Assembly (NCBI RefSeq): GCF_000425445.1
Contig: NZ_KE384377.1
Span: 800,070 to 864,069, forward strand
Direction: 5' to 3'
From: Flavobacterium denitrificans DSM 15936
Lineage (GTDB): Bacteria > Bacteroidota > Bacteroidia > Flavobacteriales > Flavobacteriaceae
Length of the DNA stretch: 64,000 nucleotides
Part shown: positions 1-8,870 of the stretch, in pieces
Layout of the letters: every line of letters begins with the position of its first letter
Position numbering within the stretch: the stretch's first letter is position 1
Program-made: the position numbers and the translations under genes
Notes under the pieces: model-generated
Databases searched by the model: none
The model's input: only the letters and a program-made list of their open reading frames with translations
Told to the model about the DNA's origin: nothing

Positions 1-517
1 GATTTTTAATGTTGAACATGTTTTTCCTTAATATTTGGAAAAGAAAATTAGTATTCAGACTTCTACAATTACAGATGTTATCATTAGTAATGTAATAATC
101 ATAGCTTCCGTAGATATCTGGTAAGACCACTGCTATTATACCATTTGATAAACTTGTTCTTCCATTTCTTGTATATTCTTTTAGAGAGTATGAAATTTCC
201 CAAGGAATCCATTGATCTTTTTCTGCACTCAAATTTTTCATTCCTTTAGAAACTAATACTATTGTAATACTGCTATCATAGATTTTGTCTCTGAGAGATG
301 ATGCTATATACTCATCAGAGAAATCTGCCAAACTTGTTCCGTCATCTTCACCTTTAAAAATATGGTCGTCATTTTCCAATATTTTGCATAATTCATCAAC
401 ATAGTGTCTAGCTTTTGTTTGAACTTTATGTATACCAAAAAAAGTATTATCAGAGATGTTTAAATCTTGTACTTGTGTATCTCCATATTTATATGAGACA
501 AAAATTTTTCTTCCCAT
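1..517 (-). CDS. thsB: ThsB-type TIR-domain protein (Thoeris), 3' end outside window
   Basis: The reading frame begins with ATG at 517 and runs off the left edge after about 172 codons, so the C-terminus is missing. The N-terminus starts [13 protein letters not shown], the first beta strand of a TIR fold. It continues through a GEDDG segment (about residues 60-64), a strand reading [12 protein letters not shown] and the motif [13 protein letters not shown], which carries the glutamate expected for TIR NADase chemistry. In Thoeris, ThsB senses phage and makes a cyclic ADP-ribose isomer that activates ThsA. Its start codon shares one base with the thsA stop (TAATG), so translation is probably coupled. 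The sequence looks like the longer DUF1863-like TIR group rather than the short Bacillus ThsB; this subfamily call is from memory. The pairing with ThsA is the strongest support. Confidence 0.85.
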   Translation of the reverse strand, partial: MGRKIFVSYKYGDTQVQDLNISDNTFFGIHKVQTKARHYVDELCKILENDDHIFKGEDDGTSLADFSDEYIASSLRDKIYDSSITIVLVSKGMKNLSAEKDQWIPWEISYSLKEYTRNGRTSLSNGIIAVVLPDIYGSYDYYITNDNICNCRSLNTNFLFQILRKNMFNIKN

Positions 518-1953
518 TATTTAGCAATTTTTTGAATGATTGAAATTATTTCTCTAATTGATTTGTTTAAATCGTCTTTATCAAATTTTAAATTTGAGAT
601 AGCATTAAATAATTCTTTGGTTAGATTATAATCGCTATAGTCTTTAACTATATCTTCAAATATCTCTTGAGCCATATATCCAGTATAAAAAATTGGGATT
701 GGAATTAAACCTTTTTCAATTGCTATTTGAAATTCGATTTTTACTCCGTCCGCATTAATTATTCCATCTTCGGTTTCTATATTACCAAATAGAATTACAA
801 TAATCCCAGCTCTGGAAATCATATTGTGTCTATACTCTTCCCATAATTGTTTTAAATCTTTCACTCCTGATGGGAACTGAGGAAATGGTTTTAAAACTAA
901 TTGATTTTCGGAATATTTTTTATTCTCAGAATACACAGCATCTAACGCCCCGTTAATAACGGCACTTCCAACTCCTAAACCAAAACCATTTATCACATTT
1001 AGTTTTTTTTTGATAATTTCTTTAGACAAAAGATGAATAAAACTTTGTGCTTCTAAAGGAGTAAATTCACCATATTCAATTGCACTCCCTGAAATAAATA
1101 CAGAATGAGAATTGTATCTTTTTTCAATTTCAGATAGTATGGCGGTTATATCAGAATAATCTTCAATTAATATTGTTGTGATACCGAACCTTTTTAGTTC
1201 AGAAATAAAAAGTTGTTGCTTTCTTAGATTATAATCTAATTCTGCTTGATCATTATTAAAATCAGCTATATTATATTTTTTAAGTAAACAGTAATGTTCT
1301 CTATTTTTGGCTTTATACTTAAAATTTAGTCTGCTTAGTACATGGTCAATATTAGGATCGGTAAAACTAAATCCTATAAATAAAAATGTTTTTGAAATTA
1401 GTTCGCCACTTAATGTTGTTATAAATGGTTCATGAGTATTAAAATAGCCCTCATAATCTTCTTTTGTTAGGATAGCCTCACCTGGAGATTCAATATCTCC
1501 ATGCATTTTATAAAGGATTAAATCGGCTTTTGGTCTATTCAAAAACAGTTTATCAACAGAATATTTATCATCAACTATTTTGTTATACTTGTTACAAGTA
1601 TCTTCTATTAAATTGTCATAATTTGTCGTCCAAATAGTTCTAAAGGGAAGACGCGCTAAAATTCTATGATTTTCTGTTTCTTCATTTTCTTCAGTGAATT
1701 CCTCTAAAATTTTTTTATTAATTCGTGTTCTTCCGTGTTTATTAACATGATATTGAGCAATAGATAAGAGATCATATTCTTTATTAATATCCAGATTTAA
1801 AGACTCAGCAATTTCTGAAAGTAATCCTTTCCAATCTACATATCCTGCTCCTCTTGATATTCCTGCTCCCACAAAAACAGATGCATTCCCACTTCTTAAA
1901 TCTTTTACATAATCGTTAATAAATCCATTAATTTCCGCTGTTGTAATGTCCAT
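517..1953 (-). CDS. thsA: ThsA, SIR2-SLOG NADase effector of Thoeris defence
   Basis: 478 residues, the usual ThsA size. The SIR2 domain covers about residues 20-280 and has GAGIS near 30, WTTNYDN with the catalytic Asn at about 111, and YKMHGD with the catalytic His at about 151. The SLOG domain covers about 284-478 and has FISGS at 286-290, NGFGLGVGS at 322-330, an Arg in EYRHNM (about 375) and a Glu in KIEFQI (about 407). These correspond to ligand-contact positions in Bacillus cereus ThsA. In that family, SLOG binds the cyclic ADP-ribose signal made by ThsB and releases SIR2 to destroy NAD+, killing or arresting infected cells. It is first in a two-gene operon with the TIR gene. No flanking mobile gene is visible inside the window. 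Confidence 0.95.
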   Translation of the reverse strand: MDITTAEINGFINDYVKDLRSGNASVFVGAGISRGAGYVDWKGLLSEIAESLNLDINKEYDLLSIAQYHVNKHGRTRINKKILEEFTEENEETENHRILARLPFRTIWTTNYDNLIEDTCNKYNKIVDDKYSVDKLFLNRPKADLILYKMHGDIESPGEAILTKEDYEGYFNTHEPFITTLSGELISKTFLFIGFSFTDPNIDHVLSRLNFKYKAKNREHYCLLKKYNIADFNNDQAELDYNLRKQQLFISELKRFGITTILIEDYSDITAILSEIEKRYNSHSVFISGSAIEYGEFTPLEAQSFIHLLSKEIIKKKLNVINGFGLGVGSAVINGALDAVYSENKKYSENQLVLKPFPQFPSGVKDLKQLWEEYRHNMISRAGIIVILFGNIETEDGIINADGVKIEFQIAIEKGLIPIPIFYTGYMAQEIFEDIVKDYSDYNLTKELFNAISNLKFDKDDLNKSIREIISIIQKIAK

Positions 1954-2251
1954 TTGATAATTTTAAAATTGTTAATTGACTCTTCGTTTTGGATTTTTTA
2001 ATATTTGTTTTTTAAATTTTATTTTATGTTTCTACAAAGATTTCTCTGTAAAAACCAACTATTTTACGGAAATCCATAATTCAATAAAAAAATATTCTAA
2101 GCAAGTGTAGCAATAATTAAAAATTAAGAATAGAGTATTTATACGGTATTTCATAAAGCAAAATACCAATCCCAGTATACTCCATGATACCACCAAAAAA
2201 CCAACTACTTTTCCAATTTAACTTTGTCCCGTTAATTTAAAACATAAAACA

Positions 2252-2995
2252 ATGGAAAATTTAAAAGATAAAGTAGCTGTAATCACAGGCGGAAACAGCG
2301 GTATAGGTTACGCAACAGCAAAACAATTAAAAGAGCAAGGCGCTCAGGTTATTATTACTGGAAGACGAAAAGAAGCCATTGAAAAAGCGGCGCAGGAATT
2401 AGGCGTGACAGCAATTACGGCAGATCAAGCAAGTGTTTCGGATATTGAGAATCTGGTTGCTAAAGTAAAAGAAGATTTCGGTACGGTTGATATTCTTTTT
2501 ATCAATGCCGGAATTGCAGGTCTGGGAACAATTGAACAAACTTCGGAGGAATTGTTTGACAGTATTATGAATGTTAATCTGCGAGGCGCTTATTTTACGT
2601 TGAGCAAATTTATCCCAATTTTAAAAGACGGTGCTTCGGTCGTGTTTCTTTCTTCGAATACTGCGAGTATGCCGGGGCCGGGATCTTCGGTTTATTCGGC
2701 GAGCAAAACGGCTTTGAATTCGGTTATGAAATCGGCGGCGTTGGAATTAGCGCCACGAAAAATCAGAGTGAATTCCGTTAGTCCGGGACCAACAGAAACA
2801 GAAGTAATGAAAAAAGTCGGTTTAGATGAAACTACCGTAAAAGGTATTATGGATGTTGTAGTCGAAAAAGTGCCATTGAAACAAATGGGAAAATCGGAAG
2901 ATGTGGCCAAAATGGTTTCGTATTTAAGTAGTGAAAACGCAAAATTCATCACCGGTGCCGATTTTATTATGGACGGGGGAATGGTGTTAGCTTAA
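2252..2995 (+). CDS. SDR-family oxidoreductase
   Basis: Classical short-chain dehydrogenase of 247 residues. The cofactor motif TGGNSGIG is at about 12-19, NAG at about 86, and the catalytic YSASK has Tyr at about 148 and Lys at about 152. A PGPTETE segment follows and the C-terminus is GADFIMDGG. Arg residues after the first beta strand (TGRRKE) suggest NADP(H) preference. It is cytosolic and the substrate cannot be told from sequence. It is a single gene flanked by noncoding spacers. Upstream, at 2225, lies one TGTCC element resembling the operator seen before the next two genes, but without the second copy or correct promoter spacing. Confidence 0.93.
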   Translation: MENLKDKVAVITGGNSGIGYATAKQLKEQGAQVIITGRRKEAIEKAAQELGVTAITADQASVSDIENLVAKVKEDFGTVDILFINAGIAGLGTIEQTSEELFDSIMNVNLRGAYFTLSKFIPILKDGASVVFLSSNTASMPGPGSSVYSASKTALNSVMKSAALELAPRKIRVNSVSPGPTETEVMKKVGLDETTVKGIMDVVVEKVPLKQMGKSEDVAKMVSYLSSENAKFITGADFIMDGGMVLA

Positions 2996-3065
2996 TTATT
3001 AATTGTGAATTATTAATTATAAATTATAAATTAAAGTTTAACCACAAAGCACGCTAAGGTTTTAC

Positions 3066-3304
3066 GCAATCCCGATAGCTATCGGGAGCAAAGTTTTTTG
3101 TTTCACGCAGATTTGGCAGATTTGAGCAGATTTATTTTAATTTTTGAATAAGAAATCTGCTCAAATCTGCCTAAATCTGCAGGATCTGCGTGAAAAAAAT
3201 ATCTATAAAGATCGCAAAGTTATATACAGATAACTTTGCGATCTTTGCGTTTATAATACGTACCGCTTAAAAATATCTTTGCTCCCGATAGCTATCGGGA
3301 TTGC
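3066..3304. repeat. Nested intergenic inverted repeats (flavobacterial repeat family)
   Basis: The outer arms, 3066-3093 and 3277-3304, are perfect 28-bp inverted repeats; each contains the palindrome CCCGATAGCTATCGGG. Inside are arms of the type CACGCAGATTTGGCAGATTT (about 3102-3132 against 3153-3194) and a perfect 17-bp hairpin (3207-3223 with 3230-3246). Related CGCAGATTT repeats recur at 4003-4092 and 12158-12316. There is no coding capacity; the stretch fills most of the 543-bp gap between SDR and cupin genes. Confidence 0.8.
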
Positions 3305-3328
3305 GGTTAAATCATTCGTATTTTCTTC

Positions 3329-3403
3329 TGTCCACTTAAACTACTACTTTGTCCGTTTCGGCTATTTTTCCATTTCTCAGGAAGCATTGTCGGCATACTT
3401 TTG
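3329..3403 (+). promoter_or_regulatory. Paired TGTCC direct repeats plus -7 box before the cupin gene
   Basis: TGTCC repeats start at 3329 (TGTCCACTT) and 3350 (TGTCCGTTTC), 21 bp apart, two helical turns. A perfect TAnnTTTG -7 element (TACTTTTG) starts at 3396, 46 bp after the second repeat. The same geometry occurs at 4161-4235 and, on the other strand, at 11388-11462. Two direct repeats at 21 bp is typical of AraC-family activator sites; no such regulator is in the window. Confidence 0.72.
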
Positions 3404-3439
3404 ACTCAGAAATTAACTGATAACAAAAAAAATAGTCGT

Positions 3440-3509
3440 AAAGTCTTAAAGTCTAAAGTTATAAAGTCAATTTCAAAATATAAACAGAAGTAGAAGACTT
3501 TAAGACTTT
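3440..3509. repeat. 15-bp inverted repeat in the cupin 5' leader
   Basis: AAAGTCTTAAAGTCT (3440-3454) is matched by its exact reverse complement at 3495-3509. It lies between the -7 box and the cupin start, so the transcript could form a long hairpin about 30 nt before the ATG. Related AAGTC words occur at 20833-20892. Confidence 0.6.
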
Positions 3510-3538
3510 CGACATTCGACTTTAAAACTTATAAAATT

Positions 3539-3952
3539 ATGGAAACTAAAAAACAAAAAACCTGGGTTATTATCGCAATTATCATTTTAGGCATCATCGC
3601 CTTTTTGGTTCCCAACCAAATCGCAGCACAAACTGGAATAAAACGCACCGATTTACAAAAACACGATTTAAGTATTCCCGGAAGAGAAACCGTTCAGGCA
3701 AAAATCGATTTTGATGGTCATTCGGCTTTCGGGAAACACTATCATCCCGGCGAAGAGATTATTTATGTACTCGAAGGTTCATTAGAATATGAAGTTGAAG
3801 GCCAAGCGCCGGTTACCTTAAAAGCTGGAGAAGTTCTTTTTATTCCCGCTGGAGTGGTTCACTCGGCAAAAAATAATACAGATACAAAAGCTTCAGAATT
3901 GGCAACATATATAGTCGAAAAAGGAAAACCTGTCTTGACTTTGAAGAAATAG
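3539..3952 (+). CDS. Membrane-anchored or secreted cupin-domain protein
   Basis: 137 residues. A hydrophobic N-terminal segment at about 9-30 (ending QIAAQ) is a signal peptide or anchor, so the product acts outside the cytoplasm. A single cupin_2 barrel follows. Metal ligands are visible as H67, H69 and E73 in KHYHPGEE and H108 in PAGVVHS, the classic HxH...E...H set. Such small cupins bind a metal and often act as dioxygenase- or isomerase-like enzymes, but the substrate is unknown. It has its own promoter, with an operator shared with the downstream hydrolase gene and the distant DoxX gene, suggesting joint induction. Confidence 0.88.
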   Translation: METKKQKTWVIIAIIILGIIAFLVPNQIAAQTGIKRTDLQKHDLSIPGRETVQAKIDFDGHSAFGKHYHPGEEIIYVLEGSLEYEVEGQAPVTLKAGEVLFIPAGVVHSAKNNTDTKASELATYIVEKGKPVLTLKK

Positions 3953-4002
3953 TTTCAGGTTTCAGGTTGAAATGCGAATAGTTTAGCCGTGAAGTTTTTT
4001 CC

Positions 4003-4092
4003 TCTCGCAGATTTAGCAGATTCGGCAGATCAGATAAATTATTTGCAATGGTTGAAAAAAAATAATCTGCTAAATCTGCTAAATCTGCGAGA
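4003..4092. repeat. Intergenic inverted repeat, CGCAGATTTAGCAGATT family
   Basis: The left arm (about 4003-4030, CTCGCAGATTTAGCAGATT...) pairs with the right arm (4064-4092, ...AATCTGCTAAATCTGCGAGA). It is the second copy of the family seen inside 3066-3304. Apparent reading frames across it are repeat-derived. The rest of the 3953-4279 gap holds AT-rich ACAATTCAC words and the hydrolase promoter. Confidence 0.75.
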
Positions 4093-4160
4093 GAAAATCC
4101 ATTTAATCGCAATATTCTGCGACAAGATCATTCACAATTCACAATTCACAATTAACAGCC

Positions 4161-4235
4161 TGTCCATTTCACCCTAAACTTTGTCCACTTCACCTTTCTT
4201 CTCCTTTTAAAACGGAGATTGTCAAAATACCTTTG
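4161..4235 (+). promoter_or_regulatory. Paired TGTCC direct repeats plus -7 box before the hydrolase gene
   Basis: The repeats TGTCCATTTCACC (4161) and TGTCCACTTCACC (4182) are 21 bp apart. A perfect -7 element, TACCTTTG, starts at 4228, 46 bp after the second repeat. These are the best-conserved copies of the operator; spacing is identical to the cupin and DoxX promoters. Confidence 0.75.
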
Positions 4236-4279
4236 ACGAAGAAATTAACTGATAATCAACTAATCAAAAAATAAAAATT

Positions 4280-5287
4280 ATGAAAACGCTATTAGAAATT
4301 ACAAACAACATTTTTGCAAAATCAATCTTAATTGTCATTCTTTTTATGAATGTGAATGTAACGAATGCACAAGCTCCAAAAGCTATCGAAACAAATCCTT
4401 CACTCGGAACTTTAAAACAAATCAAGGCTGGTTTATTAAACGTTGGTTATGCTGAAGCAGGTCCGTCAAACGGAACTCCAGTGATTTTACTTCACGGATG
4501 GCCTTATGACATTCACAGCTACAACGAAGTCGTTCCGATTTTGGTTGCAAAAGGATATCACGTTTTTACGCCTTATTTAAGAGGTTTTGGCACCACAACC
4601 TTTCTTTCAAAAGAAACCTTCAGAAATGGCCAGCAAGCGGCTTTAGCGAGTGACATTATCGCTTTTATGGATGCCTTGAAAATTGATAAAGCCGTAATTG
4701 GCGGTTTTGATTGGGGAGCGAGAACAGCAGTTGTGGTTTCAGCACTTTGGCCAGAACGCGTGAAAGGTTTGGTTTCTGTAAGCGGTTATTTGGTGGTGAA
4801 TTTAGAAGCAAATTTAAAACCGCTTCCTCCAACAGCAGAATTAGGTTGGTGGTACCAATATTATTTCGCAACCGAAAGAGGAAAACAAGGTTACACACAA
4901 AACACATACGATTTCAATAAATTAATCTGGAAAATCGCTTCTCCGTTATGGAATTTCGACAAAGCAACTTACGATCAAACAGCGCAATCTTTTGACAATC
5001 CAGATCACGTAGCAATCGTAATTCACAATTACAGATGGAGACAATCTCTTGAAGCTGGAGAGTCAAAATATAACAATCTAGAAAAACGTCTGGCTTCAAA
5101 ACCTGAGATCAAAGTTCCAACAATTACAATAGGAAGCGATTTTGATGGCGCTTTCGCAGATGGAAAAGCATACGCCAATAAATTCACAGGAAAATACGAA
5201 CACAGAATATTAAAAGGAATCGGTCATAATGTGCCACAAGAAGATCCAAAAGCGTTTGCGCAAGCAATAATTGACGTTGCTAAATAA
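4280..5287 (+). CDS. Exported alpha/beta hydrolase, epoxide-hydrolase-like
   Basis: 335 residues with a signal peptide of about 30 (cleavage near TNAQA). The alpha/beta-hydrolase core shows the oxyanion HGWP at 72-75 and a nucleophile elbow GGFDWG with Asp at about 144. An Asp nucleophile, rather than Ser, points to epoxide hydrolase or haloalkane dehalogenase chemistry through a covalent alkyl-enzyme ester. The general-base His is in GIGHNVPQ (about 316) and the relay acid is probably in GSDFDG (about 287-289). The PYLRGFGTT stretch is the usual loop after strand 4. Predicted periplasmic location is unusual for soluble epoxide hydrolases. The substrate is unknown. It is likely co-regulated with the cupin gene. 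Confidence 0.88.
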   Translation: MKTLLEITNNIFAKSILIVILFMNVNVTNAQAPKAIETNPSLGTLKQIKAGLLNVGYAEAGPSNGTPVILLHGWPYDIHSYNEVVPILVAKGYHVFTPYLRGFGTTTFLSKETFRNGQQAALASDIIAFMDALKIDKAVIGGFDWGARTAVVVSALWPERVKGLVSVSGYLVVNLEANLKPLPPTAELGWWYQYYFATERGKQGYTQNTYDFNKLIWKIASPLWNFDKATYDQTAQSFDNPDHVAIVIHNYRWRQSLEAGESKYNNLEKRLASKPEIKVPTITIGSDFDGAFADGKAYANKFTGKYEHRILKGIGHNVPQEDPKAFAQAIIDVAK

Positions 5288-5416
5288 TGGTGAATTGTAA
5301 ATGGTGAATGGTTAATTAATTTTTCACACCTCACTTTTTACATTTCACAAAACACACACACACAAAGCATATAAAAATTTACAATTAATAATTCACAATT
5401 AACAATTAAAAAAGTC

Positions 5417-5827
5417 ATGGAAACAAAAGTTTTATACACAGGAAAAACACACACAACAGGTGGTAGAGAAGGAGCTTCTCAAAGTTCAGATGAACAATTG
5501 AATATCAAATTAAGTGCGCCGGGATCATCACGTCCGGGAACAAATCCAGAGCAGTTATTTGCTGCGGGCTGGTCGGCTTGTTTTATTGGCGCTTTGGGAA
5601 TCGCAGCTTCAAAACAAGGAATTAAGCTTCCGGCAGATACTGCGGTAGATGCTGAGGTTGATTTATGTGTCACAGAAGGCGAATATTCTTTACAGGCAAG
5701 ATTAAACATCAGTTTGCCAGGTTTGGATCTAGAAACTTCTAAATCATTAGCAGCTCAAGCGCATCAAACTTGTCCTTATTCTAAAGCGACGAGAGGAAAT
5801 ATAAATGTCCAGCTTAATATTTTGTAA
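5417..5827 (+). CDS. ohr: Organic hydroperoxide resistance protein, Ohr/OsmC family
   Basis: 136 residues, full length for Ohr. The two redox cysteines are C55 (GWSACFIGAL) and C119 (HQTCPYSKATRGN). Catalytic Arg17 lies in GGREG and Glu45 in NPEQLFAAG. Ohr reduces organic and lipid hydroperoxides in the cytosol using lipoylated partners or thiols. The spacing of the cysteines and the ATRGN motif separate Ohr from OsmC. The spacer before it (5288-5416) is AT-rich, made of TTCACAATTAACAATT-like words; no TGTCC operator or clear -7 box was found there. Confidence 0.95.
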   Translation: METKVLYTGKTHTTGGREGASQSSDEQLNIKLSAPGSSRPGTNPEQLFAAGWSACFIGALGIAASKQGIKLPADTAVDAEVDLCVTEGEYSLQARLNISLPGLDLETSKSLAAQAHQTCPYSKATRGNINVQLNIL

Positions 5828-5841
5828 TTTTAGGGATACCT

Positions 5842-5932
5842 AACCTGCAAGGTTTTCAAAACCTTGTAGGTTTAAAATATAAACTTTTAAAATAGAAAAA
5901 ATATGCCTACAAGCTTTTAAAAACCTTGCAGG
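5842..5932. repeat. Intergenic hairpin pair, AACCTGCAAGGTTTT family
   Basis: A hairpin with arms AACCTGCAAGGTTTT and AAAACCTTGTAGGTT lies at 5842-5872. A related inverted element follows at 5906-5932 (CCTACAAG...CTTGCAGG). It is noncoding, between ohr and the DUF1223 gene, and could work as a terminator for ohr. Confidence 0.65.
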
Positions 5933-5947
5933 AAATAAATAGAAATC

Positions 5948-6709
5948 ATGAAAGAGATAAGAATAATTAGTGCTTTTGCAATATTGTTGCTTTTAGCAGG
6001 AAACACTGTTTTTGGCCAAAACAATAAAGACAAAAAAGGTTTTGCCTTTTTAGAATTATATACTTCAGAAGGCTGTTCAAGTTGTCCTCCGGCAGATGAA
6101 TTGATGGGAAAGATTCAGAATCAGTACAAAGACAGCAATGTTTATGTTTTGTCGTATCATGTTGATTATTGGGATAAACAAGGCTGGAAAGATATTTTCA
6201 GCAATGCAGCAAATACGAAACGACAATATGATTATGCTAAATTCATGGAAAAAGAGCCAATTTACACGCCTCAGCTCATTATAAACGGCAAATTAGATTA
6301 TATTGGTTCTCAGGAAACTGCCGTTCAAAACGGAATACGTTCGGCGCTTTCAAAACCCGCATTTACAGAAATTGCCTTAGAGGCTAATCAGCAAGGTGAT
6401 AAATTGATTTTGAATTACAATATCAATAAAATTTCAAAAAACAATCGTTTGTATGTTGCTGTAGTTCAAAAATCGGCTAAAAGTAATGTGAGAAGAGGAG
6501 AGAATGCCAATCGTGTTTTGTCGCATTTTCAAATTGTTCGAAGCTTGAATGGTTTTGCTTTGACCGGAAATCAAAAAGGGAATATTTCGGTTTCTTTGCC
6601 AAAAGGTTTTAATACGAAAGATTTTGAAATTATCGGTTTTGTTCAAGACATGAATTCCGGAATTATTTTAGGTGCAAACCGAGCAGTTTTTACACAAAAT
6701 TCACTGTAA
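5948..6709 (+). CDS. Exported DUF1223 thioredoxin-like protein
   Basis: 253 residues with a signal peptide ending near VFGQ (about 24). The sequence FLELYTSEGCSSCPPAD has a CxxC at C43 and C46, the thioredoxin-like start of the DUF1223 family. YHVDYWDKQGWKD and a proline in YTPQLIING follow, as in the family. The C-terminal half (about 140-253) is a beta-rich extension. DUF1223 proteins are secreted and their reaction is unknown; a redox role is inferred from CxxC only. It stands alone, with a possible weak hairpin terminator downstream. Confidence 0.88.
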   Translation: MKEIRIISAFAILLLLAGNTVFGQNNKDKKGFAFLELYTSEGCSSCPPADELMGKIQNQYKDSNVYVLSYHVDYWDKQGWKDIFSNAANTKRQYDYAKFMEKEPIYTPQLIINGKLDYIGSQETAVQNGIRSALSKPAFTEIALEANQQGDKLILNYNINKISKNNRLYVAVVQKSAKSNVRRGENANRVLSHFQIVRSLNGFALTGNQKGNISVSLPKGFNTKDFEIIGFVQDMNSGIILGANRAVFTQNSL

Positions 6710-6805
6710 TAAAGGAATCCGATTTTCAATATTTTTTAAACTGAAATTGGAATGTATTGCACTGTCTTTTAAAGAAAGATTTAGAGTGAAAAAAGCATGG
6801 TTTTT

Positions 6806-6837
6806 GGCACTGCCACATTGACAGTGTAGTGTTTTTT
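6806..6837 (+). terminator. Possible weak terminator after the DUF1223 gene
   Basis: A short CACTG/CAGTG stem (6808-6812 with 6822-6826) is followed by GTGTTTTTTG. The stem is short. Apart from this and the kinase promoter, the 6710-7053 gap shows nothing recognisable. Confidence 0.35.
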
Positions 6838-6978
6838 GTTTGTTTTAAATTATTGAAAACCAGTATTTTTTAATTAATTATTTGAATTAAAAAATTAAGT
6901 TTTAAATATCGAAAAAACAAAGTCGGTTCTGGACTGCAATTTTGCTTTTTTATAGTTAAAACCCCGTTAATTTATTGC

Positions 6979-6986
6979 TATCTTTG
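6979..6986 (+). promoter_or_regulatory. -7 promoter element of the two-component operon
   Basis: TATCTTTG matches the Bacteroidota TAnnTTTG consensus exactly, 68 bp before the kinase ATG. No convincing -33 TTG was found. The leader contains the palindrome CCCGAAGCTTCGGG at 7023-7036. Confidence 0.55.
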
Positions 6987-7053
6987 GCAAAGTGAAGCCA
7001 ACTTGAAACCTCAAACTTTAATCCCGAAGCTTCGGGAGAAACAAACAAAAAAT

Positions 7054-8070
7054 ATGGAAAAAGTAAAACGCTTTCAGGTTTCTCCGAGAGTCATTTGGGG
7101 AAGTTCTATAGCACTGGCAATTCTTGCTTCTATTCCCAAATTATTTGATGCCGCGACAACGCCTGGCGATTTGGTGATCAATTCTTCAATTACACTTCTG
7201 TTTTCGCTTTTTATCTGGTATTACAATATTTACAGTTTGCCAAAATTTTCGGCACAACGCACTAATAAGAGCTTGTTTAACTGGAAGTTGTTGTTAAGCG
7301 TCGTATTAGGGATTTTGCTTATGGTTGTGCTGGTAATTGCGCATCAGGAGCTTTTTCAAGTTTCAAAAATGGATGCGCCTATAATGTTTGAACTTCGAGG
7401 GGTTTTGATCAACTTGATTGTGTATATGTTTTTACACTTGCTTTTTCAGAATTATCAGACGCAACAAATCGGAGTAGAATTGGAACGAAGCAAAGCTTTA
7501 AATCTTGGCGCTCAATACGAACTTTTGAAGCAACAAGTCAATCCGCACTTTCTTTTTAATAGTTTAAACACGCTAAAATCAATGGTAGATATCCAAGATC
7601 CGCAGAGCTCTGATTTTATTTTGAAACTATCTGATTTTTATCGTTTTACACTAGAGAGCCGAAAGCTTGACTTGATATCGCTGAAAGAAGAAATTCAGAT
7701 ATTGGATTCGTATGTTTATTTGCTGAAAGCACGTTTTGAAGACGGATTTGAAGTGATAAATGTGATTGATCAAAAACAATACGATTGTGCTATTCCGCCT
7801 TTTTCATTGCAGTTGCTAATTGAAAATTGCATCAAGCATAACGTAGTTTCTTTGGACAAACCCTTGCGAATTAAATTATATACCGAAAATGATTTTCTGG
7901 TAATTGAAAACCCAATCCAATTGAAGAGAGGCGTTTTGTCAACAGGTGTTGGGCTGGATAATATTAATCAGCGTTTTATGCATTTGGCTCACAAAGAAAT
8001 TGAAATTGATAAAAACGACACGACTTTTAAAGTAAAAATACCGCTTATTTATGAATATCGTAATAATTGA
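7054..8070 (+). CDS. LytS/YehU-type sensor histidine kinase
   Basis: 338 residues from the ATG at 7054; an upstream in-frame TTG at 7003 lies over a palindrome and is less likely. About four membrane segments occupy residues 15-135. A His_kinase domain (PF06580 type) follows, with the phosphoacceptor His at about 165 in QQVNPHFLFNSLN, and an ATP-binding part with LLIENCIKHN and GVGLDNINQR. There is no large periplasmic sensor domain. It overlaps the next gene by 20 nt, the regular arrangement for a LytS/LytTR pair. The signal is unknown. Confidence 0.92.
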   Translation: MEKVKRFQVSPRVIWGSSIALAILASIPKLFDAATTPGDLVINSSITLLFSLFIWYYNIYSLPKFSAQRTNKSLFNWKLLLSVVLGILLMVVLVIAHQELFQVSKMDAPIMFELRGVLINLIVYMFLHLLFQNYQTQQIGVELERSKALNLGAQYELLKQQVNPHFLFNSLNTLKSMVDIQDPQSSDFILKLSDFYRFTLESRKLDLISLKEEIQILDSYVYLLKARFEDGFEVINVIDQKQYDCAIPPFSLQLLIENCIKHNVVSLDKPLRIKLYTENDFLVIENPIQLKRGVLSTGVGLDNINQRFMHLAHKEIEIDKNDTTFKVKIPLIYEYRNN

Positions 8071-8818
8071 AGATGAAGTAAAAACGGCCAAAGCACTTGG
8101 TCAGCTTATTTTGAGTATCAGGCCTGATGCTCAGATTTTATCGTACATTCAGAGTATTGATGGCGCGGTGAGTTATCTTATGGAAAACGATCAGCCCGAT
8201 CTTATTTTTATGGATATTCAGCTGGCTGACGGACTTTGTTTTGAGATTTTTAAAAACGTTGAGGTTTTGTCTCCGGTGATATTCTGTACGGCTTTTGATG
8301 ATTATGCAATCGAAGCTTTTAAATCAAACGGAATCGATTATGTTTTGAAGCCTTTTTCGAGAGACAGTATCTCGCAAGCGATTAAAAAAGCAGGCGAATT
8401 GAAGAATTTCTTCCAAAGAAATAAAAAAATGATGCCGGATTTCGATTATCTTCTAACGAGAACAGGCGAAAATACAGGTAAAAGCAGTTTTTTGGTTTTT
8501 AAAAACAATAAATACCAAACGATTCAAACCGAGAATATTGCGTTTTTCTTCATCAAAAATGAAACGCCTACGATTATGACTTTTGATAAAAATGAATATC
8601 AAATTACACAGTCGTTGGATGAGGTGCACAAGTTATTGTCGCCAATTCAGTTTTTCAGAATGAACAGGCAATATTTAGTGAATTTTTCAGCAATTAGAGA
8701 AGCGGAGCATTATTTTTCGCGTAAGCTGATTATTAAACTTACTATTCCGACTGAAGAGAAATTATTGGTTGGAAAAGAGAAGGCGACGGCTTTTTTGAGC
8801 TGGCTGGAAAATCGTTGA
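8051..8818 (+). CDS. LytTR-family response regulator
   Basis: 255 residues. The receiver domain (1-120) has acidic residues near the start (IIEDE), phospho-acceptor D55 in LIFMDIQ, and K100 in YVLKPF. The C-terminal LytTR DNA-binding domain (about 150-255) has FFFIKNE, FFRMNRQYLVNF and the terminal KLLVGKEKATAF typical of the fold. It is the partner of the overlapping kinase. LytTR regulators bind direct repeats; no target site was identified here. Confidence 0.95.
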   Translation: MNIVIIEDEVKTAKALGQLILSIRPDAQILSYIQSIDGAVSYLMENDQPDLIFMDIQLADGLCFEIFKNVEVLSPVIFCTAFDDYAIEAFKSNGIDYVLKPFSRDSISQAIKKAGELKNFFQRNKKMMPDFDYLLTRTGENTGKSSFLVFKNNKYQTIQTENIAFFFIKNETPTIMTFDKNEYQITQSLDEVHKLLSPIQFFRMNRQYLVNFSAIREAEHYFSRKLIIKLTIPTEEKLLVGKEKATAFLSWLENR

Positions 8819-8870
8819 TAATTGTTAATTGTTAATTATTAATGGTTAATTATAAATTATCATCTTAGAA

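Noticed and set aside
1954..2100. ThsA promoter at 2035-2058 (minus strand)
   Set aside because: AATCTTTG is one mismatch from TAnnTTTG but the nearest TTG is only 13 bp away, too close for a confident call.
2201..2235. TGTCC operator before the first SDR gene
   Set aside because: Only one TGTCC (2225); the nearest similar word is 15 bp away, not 21, and +46 falls inside the coding region.
3840..4177. Two ORFs (both strands) of 62-90 codons
   Set aside because: They read across the CGCAGATTT inverted repeat, giving repetitive LADLADL/LLNLLNL peptides.
7003..7053. Upstream TTG start for the sensor kinase
   Set aside because: It would translate through a palindrome; the ATG at 7054 has a normal A-rich upstream region.
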